Origin: Streptomyces sp. SW4
Lineage (GTDB): Bacteria; Actinomycetota; Actinomycetes; Streptomycetales; Streptomycetaceae
Assembly (NCBI GenBank): GCA_003248315.1
Contig: QKWM01000004.1
Coordinates: 3,531,001 to 3,595,000 of the forward strand
Reading direction: 5' to 3'
DNA: 64,000 bases
Shown here: one piece after another, positions 9,032-16,598 of the stretch
How positions within the stretch are numbered: position 1 is the first letter of the stretch
Layout of the letters: each line of letters starts with the position of its first letter
Program-made: the position numbers and the translations under genes
The notes under the pieces: generated by a model
Databases searched by the model: none
The model's input: the letters and a program-made list of their open reading frames with translations, nothing else
Told to the model about the DNA's origin: nothing

Positions 9032-9912
9032 GGATCGCCGTCACCGGCGCCCGCGGCTTCGTCGGCGGCGCGGTCTGCCGCGCGGCGGAGGAACGCGGCT
9101 GGACGGTGCACGCCCTCACCCGCACCGACTGGGACCTCACCACCGGCCCCGGGCCGACGCCCCCCGGGTCGACGCGGTGGTGCACGCGGCGGCGGCCGTG
9201 AGCGACTGGGGCGCACCCGGGCCCGTGTGGCGGGCCAACCTCACCGGGACCCGGCACGTCGCCGCGTCCTTCCCGGCACCCGGCTCGTCCACATCTCCAC
9301 CGCCAGCGTGTACGACCCGTTCCGCCCGACCGTCCACGCCGACGAGTCCGAGGCGCCCGTACGGCGCTATCTCACCCCGTACGCCGCGTCGAAGGCCGCC
9401 GCCGAACGCGCCCTCGAGGGCCGCCCCGGCACCGTGGTGCTGCGCCCGCACGCCGTCTACGGTCCGGGCGACCGGACCCTGCTGCCCCGGGTGCTCGAAG
9501 CCGTGCGCGGCGGGCGCCTGTTCCTGCCGGGGGACGGCACGGCCCCGCAGTCCCTCACCCACATCGGCAACCTGACCGCCGCCGTGCTGCGCGCCTGCGA
9601 CCCCGCCGCCCCGCCCGGCACCTACAACGTCGCCGACGCCGAACCCGTACCCGTCGGGGAGGCGCTGTGCGCCCTGCTGGCCGCCCGGGGCGTCCGGGTG
9701 CGCCTGCGGTGCCTGCCGGCGCGGGCCGCGGAGGCCGCCGCGGCCGCCACCGAGACCGCGTGGCGGCTGGCCCGGCGGCCCCGCCCCCGCGGCTCACCCG
9801 CTACGCGATCGGCCACCTCGCGGTGGAGCGCACCCTCGCCCTCGACGCGGCGCGCCGGGACCTCGGCCTGGACCCGGCGCCCACCTCGTTCGACGGGGCC
9901 GGCGCCTGGTGA
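9028..9912 (+). CDS. NAD(P)-dependent epimerase/dehydrogenase, OleD-like
   Basis: Extended short-chain dehydrogenase. Residues 1-12 carry the nucleotide-binding GARGFVG. LVHISTASVYD supplies the catalytic Ser, and YAASKAAAE the YxxxK pair. LRPHAVYGPGDRT and TYNVADAEPVP are typical of 3-beta-HSD/OleD-type enzymes, which reduce a 2-alkyl-3-ketoacid to the beta-hydroxy acid. The ATG at 9028 overlaps the ligase stop. Three single-base losses (near 9160, 9280 and 9787) interrupt the frame. Fits as the reduction step between the OleA-like and OleC-like enzymes. Confidence 0.78.
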
Positions 9913-9947
9913 CCCGGCCCCACCGACCCCTTCCGAAAGGCATGACC

Positions 9948-11013
9948 GTGACCTCTGACACCGGCGCGAGCTACGCGGCCGCGGGCGTCGACATCGCGGC
10001 GGGCGACCGCGCCGTCGAGCTGATGAAGCAGTGGGTGGGCACCACCGCCCGCCCGGAGGTCCTGGGCGGCCTCGGCGGCTTCGCCGGCCTCTTCGACGCC
10101 TCGGCCCTCCGGCGCTACGAGCGTCCGCTGCTGGCCTCCGCGACCGACGGTGTGGGGACGAAGGTCGACATCGCCCGGCGGACGGGCGTGTACGGCACCA
10201 TCGGCCACGACCTGGTCGCCATGGTGGTGGACGACATCGTCGTGTGCGGCGCGGAGCCGCTGTTCATGACCGACTACATCTGTGCCGGCCGGGTCCGCCC
10301 CGAGCGGATCGCGGCGATCGTCAGGGGCATCGCCGAGGGCTGTGTGCTGGCCGGCTGCGCCCTCGTGGGCGGTGAGACGGCCGAGCACCCCGGGCTGCTG
10401 GGCCCGGACGACTTCGACGTCGCGGGGGCGGCACGGGGTGGTCGAGGCGGACCGGCTGCTGGGCGCCGGCCGCGTCCGGGCGGGGGACGCGGTGATCGCG
10501 ATGGCGTCCTCCGGGCTGCACGCCAACGGGTACTCCCTGGTGCGGCACGTGCTGTTCGACCGGGCCGGGATGCGGCCGGAGCAGCACGTCGCGGAGCTGG
10601 GCCGGACGCTGGGCGAGGAACTGCTGGAGCCCACGCGGATCTACGCGCCGGACTGTCTGGCGCTGACGCGGGCGACCGAGGTGCACGCCTTCAGCCACAT
10701 CACCGGCGGCGGCCTGGCCGCGAACCTGGCGCGGGTGGTCCCGGACGGGCTGCACGCCCGCGTGGACCGGTCGACCTGGACGCCGGCCGCCGTGTTCGAC
10801 CTGGTCGGCAGGGTGGGCCGGGTCGAGCGGGCGGAGCTGGAGCGGACGCTGAACATGGGCGTGGGCATGATCGCCGTGGTCCCGGCCGGGTCGGCCGGCG
10901 CCGCGCTGGCCGCGCTGGCCGGCCGGGGCGTCGGCGCCTGGGTCGCCGGAGAGATCACCGAGCGCGGTGACGAGACCACCGCAGCCGCCCTGACCGGCAC
11001 CCACCCGGTCTGA
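9948..11013 (+). CDS. purM: Phosphoribosylaminoimidazole synthetase (AIR synthase) paralogue
   Basis: Close match to actinobacterial PurM, which makes 5-aminoimidazole ribotide from FGAM. Recognisable stretches are GASYAAAGVDIAAGDRAV, LLASATDGVGTKVDIARR, CGAEPLFMTDYIC and FSHITGGGLAANLARV. GTG 9948 is chosen because GAAAGG lies seven bases upstream; ATG 9942 is an in-frame alternative. Two G residues appear lost in the G-rich stretch near 10425-10442, which splits the frame. It lies 35 bases after the OleD-like gene, on the same strand and presumably the same transcript. The housekeeping purM is usually next to purF, so this copy separated by a lipid cluster is probably an extra one. Confidence 0.88.
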
Positions 11014-11042
11014 TGGATCCCGCGCACCGCACCCCTCGTCAG

Positions 11043-11056
11043 TTACCCGGCGGTAA
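11043..11056. promoter_or_regulatory. Short inverted repeat TTACC-CGGC-GGTAA before the amidase
   Basis: Perfect 5-base arms with a 4-base centre, about 45 bases upstream of the amidase start and 30 bases after purM. Size and position fit an operator for a small dimeric repressor, but no matching second copy was found in the window. Confidence 0.35.
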
Positions 11057-11101
11057 GGAATGATGGCGGGCAATCATCCACACGGCCGGGCTGGGGTAGC
11101 G

Positions 11102-12532
11102 GTGACGACACACGAGGAACGGACCACGGTGCACGCCTTCCGGGACGACGCCCTGGGGAGCACGACGCCGTCGGCCTCGCCGAGGCGATCCGCCGCGGGG
11201 AGGTCGGTGCCGCGGAGGCCGCCCGCGCCGCCGCCGAACGGGTACGGGCCGTCGAGGCCCGGCTGAACGCCGTCCAGGTGCACGTCGACGGCCCGCTGCC
11301 CGCGGCCGGGGCGGACGGCGCCTTCGCCGGGGTGCCGGCCTTCGTCAAGGACAACGTCGACTACCGCGGCCTGCCCACCGGCCACGGCAGCGCCGCCTTC
11401 ACCCCGAGGCCCGCCCGGCGGCACGCGCCGTTCACCCGGCAGTTCCTCAGCAGCGGGGTCACCGTGCTCGGCAAGACCCGGATGCCCGAGTTCGGGTTCA
11501 GCCCCACCACCGAGTACGAGGGCGCCGAACCCGTCCGCAACCCCTGGCACACCGGCTGCTCGGCCGGCGGCTCGTCGGGCGGCAGCGCCGCGCTCGTCGC
11601 CGCCGGGGCGGTGCCGGTCGCCCACGCCAACGACGGCGCCGGCTCGATCCGCATCCCCGCCGCCGTGTGCGGCCTCGTCGGCCTCAAACCCACCCGCGGC
11701 CGGGTGGTGCTCAACGCGCAGGGCCGGCAGCTGCCCATCGACCTCGTCTCCGACGGCGTCGTGACCCGGTCCGTGCGCGACACCGCCGCCTTCCTCGCCG
11801 CCGCCGAACGGTACTGGCGCAACCCCGCGCTGCCACCGCTGGGCCTGGTCGAAGGGCCCTCGGAACGCCGCCTGCGCATCGGTTTCCTGGTGGACTCGCC
11901 CAACGGTGTCGCCGCCGACTCCGCGACCCGCGCCGCCGTCATGGAGACGGTCGCGGTCCTCCAGCGGCTCGGGCACACCGTGGAACCGGTGGAGATCCGT
12001 CTCGACCCCCGCTTCACCGCCGACTTCCTCACCTACTGGGGCATGCTGTCCTTCCTCATCGGCGTGACCGGCCGGACTCTCGGCTCCGGTTTCGACCGGC
12101 GCCGCATGGACGGCCTCAGCCGGGGACTGCGCGAGAGCTACGTACGGGAATGGCCCCGCACCCCCGGCGTCCTGCGCCGGCTGAAGCGCACCAAGGTCGC
12201 GTACGCGGCGGCGTTCCGCGGCCTCGACCTCGTGCTGACGCCGGTGCTGGCCCACACCACGCCCCCGATCGGGCACCTCAGTCCCGAGGTCCCGTACCGG
12301 CTGCTGATCGAGCGGATCCTCGCGTACGTGGCCTTCACCCCGCTCAACAACGTCGTCGGCACCCCTCCCTGTCGCTGCCCGCGCCGCGCACCACGCCGGA
12401 GGGCTGCCCGTCGGCGTCATGTTCTCCGCCCGCCCCGGCGCCGAACGCACCCTCCTCGAGATCGCCTTCGCCCTGGAGGCGGAGTGCCCCTTCCCGCGCA
12501 TCCAGGACCGGGCTCCCGCCGGACCGGCATGA
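11102..12532 (+). CDS. Amidase (amidase-signature family)
   Basis: Amidase of about 476 residues. The family signature is visible: GVPAFVKDNVDYRG (catalytic Lys), then the Gly/Ser-rich NPWHTGCSAGGSSGGSAAL with the cis-Ser and nucleophile region, then NDGAGSIRIPAAVCGLVGLK. These residues make a Ser-cis-Ser-Lys triad, so hydrolytic activity is expected. The substrate is unknown. GTG 11102 starts MTTHEERT; an upstream ATG at 11060 is possible but lies against the inverted repeat. Three single-base losses (near 11157, 12363 and 12405) interrupt the frame. No signal peptide. It may belong to the preceding cluster or be independent; the 88-base gap with an inverted repeat favours its own control. 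Confidence 0.83.
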
Positions 12533-12583
12533 CCGGGGCCGGACCGGGTAGGGGCGTGTCGTCCGGGAGCATGGGAGACGAGC

Positions 12584-12963
12584 GTGGGCACTCGGGACGA
12601 CGTGCCGAACGGAACGGGCGGCGGGGCGCCGCTGCTGACCGTGTCAGCGCTGCCCGGGCGCAGAGGCGTCAGGGCGGTGGGGAAGTGGGACTGACGACAC
12701 GTGACACGTGGCAGCGGGTGCTGGAACAGGCGGTGAGCGAGGGCGCGGACGCCAGGAAGGGCGGCGAGGACGAGGACGTGTACTACCTGGAGCTGTCAGC
12801 GGTGACGTTCGTCGACGTCGCCGGGGCCGGGGAGCTGGCCATCGCCGCCCAGCGGCTGCCCGACGGGCACCGCTTCGTGCTGCACCGGCCGCCGCCCACC
12901 CTGCGCCGGGCCCTGGACATGTTCTGGCCCGGCCTCCCGGCGATCGAGGTGTCGATGTCATGA
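12584..12963 (+). CDS. STAS-domain anti-sigma factor antagonist
   Basis: Small protein of about 126 residues. LLTVSALPGRRGVRAVG, GEVGLTTRDTWQRVL, YYLELSAVTFVDVAGAGEL and ALDMFWPGLP follow the STAS fold. The usual phosphorylated Ser region (D-S-x-G) is replaced by VDVAGAGEL, so regulation by Ser phosphorylation is doubtful. GTG 12584 reads into the conserved N-terminus. One G is missing in the run near 12683, which is why the two halves lie in different frames. The stop overlaps the start of the MEDS/ATPase gene, so the two form a partner-switch pair. Confidence 0.72.
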
Positions 12964-13910
12964 GTGCCGTGGCGCCGCTCCCCGGGTCCGCCGAGCCCTT
13001 CGTCCATCCCGCGCTGTTCTACCGGGACGACGAGGAGTACCTCGCCGGTACCGTGCCGTTCGTGCGGGACGGCCTGGCGGCCGGGGAACCGGTGGCCGTG
13101 GCCGTACCGGGGGAGCGGCTCCGGCTGGTCCGGGACGCCCTGGGCGGTGACGCCGGCGCGGTGCGGCTGCTGGACATGCGCGAGGCCGGGCGCAACCCCG
13201 GGCGGATCATCCCCGGTGTGCTGCGGGCCTTCGCCGACGCCCAGGACCCGGGCCGCCGGGTGCGGATCATCGGGGAGCCGATCTGGGCCGGCCGCACGGC
13301 CACCGAGTACCCGGCCTGCGCCCAGCACGAGGCGCTGATCAACGCGGCCTTCGCCGGGCGCGCCGTGACCATCCTGTGCCCGTACGACGTCCGGGGCCTC
13401 GACGAGCGGGTCATCGCCGACGCGCACGCCACCCACCCCACGGTCATCACCGGCGGCTCCGCGGCCGGGCGGGACAGCGCCGCCTACGACCCGTCCGGCG
13501 TCGTCGGCCGCTACAACGAACCGCTGCCGCCCGTGCCGGACGCGCTCGTGTTCCCCTTCGACCGCACCTCCCTGTCCGAGGCCCGGCACGTCGCCACCGG
13601 CGAGGGCGCGCGGCTCGGCCTCACCGGTGTCCGGCTCGACGACCTGGCCCTGGTGACCGCCGAACTCGTCACCAACAGCGTCGTGCACGGCGGCGGGAGC
13701 GGCGTGCTGTCGGTGTGGGCGCAGGACGGCAGGGTGGTGTGCGACGTGCGCGACGGCGGAACCCTCACCGACCCGCTGGCCGGACGCCGGCCCGCGCCCC
13801 GCGACCGGCGCGGCGGACGCGGGCTGCTGCTGGTCAACCTCGTCTGCGACCTCGTCCGGATGCACACCTCGCCGCACGGCACGACCGTGCGCTGCTGGTT
13901 CGACGTCTGA
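12960..13910 (+). CDS. MEDS sensory domain + HATPase_c anti-sigma kinase-like regulator
   Basis: 316 residues, frame intact. The N-terminal two thirds (FVHPALFYRDDEEYLAGTVPF through MREAGRNPGRI and CAQHEALINAAFAGR to CPYDVRGLDERV) match the MEDS (DcmR-type) ligand-sensing domain. The C-terminal third is an anti-sigma-type GHKL ATPase, with VTAELVTNSVVHGG (N-box), CDVRDGGTLTDP (G1) and GGRGLLLVNLVCD (G2). This domain pair is common in Streptomyces next to a STAS protein. It probably reads a small-molecule signal and phosphorylates or binds the STAS partner or a sigma factor. It converges on the kinase-like gene at 13918 with seven bases between stops. Confidence 0.8.
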   Translation: MSAVAPLPGSAEPFVHPALFYRDDEEYLAGTVPFVRDGLAAGEPVAVAVPGERLRLVRDALGGDAGAVRLLDMREAGRNPGRIIPGVLRAFADAQDPGRRVRIIGEPIWAGRTATEYPACAQHEALINAAFAGRAVTILCPYDVRGLDERVIADAHATHPTVITGGSAAGRDSAAYDPSGVVGRYNEPLPPVPDALVFPFDRTSLSEARHVATGEGARLGLTGVRLDDLALVTAELVTNSVVHGGGSGVLSVWAQDGRVVCDVRDGGTLTDPLAGRRPAPRDRRGGRGLLLVNLVCDLVRMHTSPHGTTVRCWFDV

Positions 13911-13917
13911 CGGGCCC

Positions 13918-15414
13918 TCACACCGGTGACTGCCAGGTCACCGTCGTCCCCGGCCCGCTGTCGTCGGACACCGTCAGCCGCACCCCGGGCCGCCCGTCCG
14001 GCAGGGTGACCGTCGCGTCGACGCCGACCTCGACCCGGCTCGCGGCGGGACGCCGGGCCGTCCCGGCCAGCGCCCGGCGCAGCGCGGCCAGCAGCCGGTC
14101 CGCGACCCCGTCCGGTACGCGGCTGTCGACGGCGCCCGTGAAGTGCGCGGACGGCCGGAACCCCAGCCGCCCGGCGGCGGCCTCCGTCTCCCGCAGCACC
14201 CGGCCGCGCAGGCCGGCGGACCGCTCGGCGGGCGGCTGCTGGAGCGTGAGGATCGCCGAGCGGACGTCCTGCACGGTGGAGCGCAGCTCGTCCACCGCCT
14301 GGCCGAGGATGTCGCGGACGTCGTCCGCGCCGGGGCGGCGCCGGGTGGACTCCAGCATCAGCCCCGTGGCGAACAGCCGCTGCACCACGAGGTCGTGCAG
14401 ATCCCGGGCGATCCGGTCGCGGTCCTCGTAGACCGCCAGGCGCCGGCGGTGGCGGTGCGCGTCGGCGAGGACCAGGGCGAGCGCCGCCTGGGAGGCGAAC
14501 TGGGCCGCCAGCAGCCGCTCGACACCGGTGTAGGGGCGGTCGCCGCGGCGCCGCGGCAGCGCCAGGGTGCCGATCAGCCGGCCGCCGGCCTCCAGCGGCA
14601 GCATCATGCTGGGCCCGAACCGGTGCCGGACCTCCGTCGTCATCCGCGGATCGGTCGCCGAGTCCTCGACGAACACCGGCTCACCGCCGAGGAGCTGTTC
14701 CAGCACCGGGCTGCCGGGCTCGATCGTCGCGCCGACCAGGCCGTCCGGTTCGCCGGGCGCCGACGCGGCCGTGATCGCCATGCCGCCCTCGGCGGTGGGC
14801 TCCAGGATCACGCCGGCCGCCGCGTCCGCCAGCAGCCGCGCCCGCTCGGCGACGGTCGGCAGGGCGTCGCCCGCGGGCCGGCCGGTGAGCAGCGCCGTGG
14901 TGACGGCCGCCGCGCCCTCGATCCAGCGCTCGCGCTGCCGGGCCGTCTCGTACAGCCGGGCGTTGCCGATGGCGATGCCGGCCTGGGCGGCCAGGACCCG
15001 CACCAGCTGCTCGTCCTCGGCGCCGAACGGGCCGCTCCCCGGCCGGCCGGTGAGCCGCAGCTCGCCGAACTCCTCGCCGCCGACCAGCACCGGCACCCGC
15101 AGCCGGGGCGCCACCGGTCCCGGCCCGGCGTCGGGCCCGGCGGCCGGCGCGGTGCCCGGCCCGCCGTCCGGTGCGGTGTCCGGCCCGGAGGCCGGGGCGG
15201 AGGAGGCGCGGACCTCCGTGAGGCTGTCCGGGCCGGGCGCGGCCGGCGTGAGGACCCCGTGGGCCGCGCCGGTCAGGTCCACCGCGCCGTCCACCAGATG
15301 CCGCAGCGTGCTGCGCAGGTCCAGGTCGGCGCCGATGCCGAGGACCGCCTCGAGCAGGCGGGTGAGCCGCCGGGCGGGGCCGGGCGGCCGTCCTGCCGTG
15401 CCGTCGGGGCGCAC
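13918..15414 (-). CDS. GAF-GAF-HisKA_3 sensor protein lacking its ATP-binding lobe (pseudo-histidine kinase)
   Basis: 498 residues, frame intact, GTG start. Two GAF domains (about 20-160, interrupted by a Gly/Pro/Asp repeat at 74-100, and 165-320) precede a DevS-type dimerisation helix, RDRIARDLHDLVVQRLFATG, with the phospho-acceptor His340. After the helix the catalytic domain is degenerate. The N-box, usually like ALSNVARHA, reads ALAGTARRPA. The sequence then passes from LTVSDDSGPG straight to GTTVTWQSPV, so the G-boxes and ATP lid are absent. The deletion is in frame and cannot be a single-base error. The protein probably senses ligand or redox state but cannot autophosphorylate. It lies nine bases after mbl, on the same strand. 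Confidence 0.78.
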   Translation of the reverse strand: MRPDGTAGRPPGPARRLTRLLEAVLGIGADLDLRSTLRHLVDGAVDLTGAAHGVLTPAAPGPDSLTEVRASSAPASGPDTAPDGGPGTAPAAGPDAGPGPVAPRLRVPVLVGGEEFGELRLTGRPGSGPFGAEDEQLVRVLAAQAGIAIGNARLYETARQRERWIEGAAAVTTALLTGRPAGDALPTVAERARLLADAAAGVILEPTAEGGMAITAASAPGEPDGLVGATIEPGSPVLEQLLGGEPVFVEDSATDPRMTTEVRHRFGPSMMLPLEAGGRLIGTLALPRRRGDRPYTGVERLLAAQFASQAALALVLADAHRHRRRLAVYEDRDRIARDLHDLVVQRLFATGLMLESTRRRPGADDVRDILGQAVDELRSTVQDVRSAILTLQQPPAERSAGLRGRVLRETEAAAGRLGFRPSAHFTGAVDSRVPDGVADRLLAALRRALAGTARRPAASRVEVGVDATVTLPDGRPGVRLTVSDDSGPGTTVTWQSPV

Positions 15415-15423
15415 CGCGCCCGG

Positions 15424-16464
15424 TCAGTCGGCGGACGTCGGGTTCAGCGCCAGCGGCTCGACCTTGCCCTCCAGCATGGTGCCCAGGCCCTGTACGGCGC
15501 AGATGTCGGGCCGTTCGGCGATGTGCACCGGCATGCCGGTGGCCTCCCGCAGCATCTGGTCGAAGCCGGGCAGCAGCGCACTGCCGCCGACCATCATGAT
15601 CCCGCGGTCGGCCAGGTCGGCGACCAGGTCCGGCGGGCAGTCCCGCAGCACCTTGCCGATCCCGTCCAGCACCGCCGTCAGCGGCGTCTGGATCGCGTCC
15701 CGCACGGCGGCCGTGTCGACCTGCACGCTGCGGGCCAGGCCGGTGGCCACGTCCCGGCCGTGGATCTCCGTGGACTCCGGCCCCTGCGGGGTGAGCCCGT
15801 TGCCGGACAGCGCCAGTTGCAGCGGCCGTACCGACTGGCTCGGCAGCACCAGCTCGTGCTGGTGGCGAAGGTGCTGCACGATCGCGTGGTCCACGGCCTC
15901 GCCGCCCACCGGGATCCGCTCGGCGGTGACGATCGAGCCGAGCGAGAGCACCGCGACCTGCGTGGCGTGCGCACCGCACACCATGATCATGGTGGCCTCG
16001 GGCTGCTCCACGGGCAGCCCGCAGCCCACGGCGGCCGCGATGAGCGTGTCGACCAGCTCCACCCGGCGAGCCCCGAGCCCGACGAGCGTCTCGATCGCCG
16101 CGCGCTGGGCCAGCGGGTCGGCGTCGTGCGGGGTGCAGGCGGCCGCGCGCAGCCGGGGCTTGCGGCGCAGCGCCCGGCGGATCTTGTCGCCCAGCAGGTG
16201 CCGCAGCATCCGCTGCGCCATCTCGATGTCGACGACCGTGCCGCCGTGCACGGGCCGGACGACGCGGATGTAACCGGGGGTGCGGCCGGTCATCTTCTCC
16301 GCGAACTCGCCGACCGCGATGAGCGCGCCGGTACGGGTGTTGACGGCGGCGGCGGACGGCTGGTCGACGACGAGACCCGCCCCCTTCACGTACACCCGTG
16401 TACGCGCCGCCCCCAGGTCGACGGCGAAGTGGCAGCGGCGCAGCTGCTCCAGACTGGCGGTCAT
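15424..16464 (-). CDS. mbl: MreB/Mbl-family actin-like protein
   Basis: 346 residues, frame intact, with GGGAGGATCCGC just before the ATG. Family landmarks are FAVDLGAARTRVYVKG (phosphate 1), RTPGYIRVVRPVHGG, a lactococcal-type DIEMAQRMLRHLLG helix and VGGSALLPGFDQML (adenosine motif). The phosphate-2 motif, DIGGGTTEVAV in canonical MreB, is VCGAHATQVAV here, with the Asp and the Gly-Gly-Thr-Thr run lost. ATP turnover is therefore doubtful. In Streptomyces, MreB and Mbl act in aerial hyphae and spore-wall synthesis rather than vegetative tip growth. Gene neighbourhood agrees with S. coelicolor mbl as I remember it. It is followed by the kinase-like sensor in the same operon. Confidence 0.82.
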   Translation of the reverse strand: MTASLEQLRRCHFAVDLGAARTRVYVKGAGLVVDQPSAAAVNTRTGALIAVGEFAEKMTGRTPGYIRVVRPVHGGTVVDIEMAQRMLRHLLGDKIRRALRRKPRLRAAACTPHDADPLAQRAAIETLVGLGARRVELVDTLIAAAVGCGLPVEQPEATMIMVCGAHATQVAVLSLGSIVTAERIPVGGEAVDHAIVQHLRHQHELVLPSQSVRPLQLALSGNGLTPQGPESTEIHGRDVATGLARSVQVDTAAVRDAIQTPLTAVLDGIGKVLRDCPPDLVADLADRGIMMVGGSALLPGFDQMLREATGMPVHIAERPDICAVQGLGTMLEGKVEPLALNPTSAD

Positions 16465-16598
16465 GCGGATCCTCCCGAGAGCGCGGGCCGAGCGGGCCGC
16501 CGGGTGGCCGGCCTCCTTCGCATCGTGTGCGCGGCCGGGGCACCGGCGCCCGCTGGAGGGGCCGGGAGAGGGGCCGCTGAATGGGGGTTGTCGGGCCG

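Noticed and set aside
1..11013. purF and purM as the housekeeping pair
   Set aside because: In Streptomyces these are normally adjacent with other pur genes. Here they are 10 kb apart with a lipid cluster between, and the PurF tail differs from what I remember. Not excluded, since the rest of the genome is not visible.
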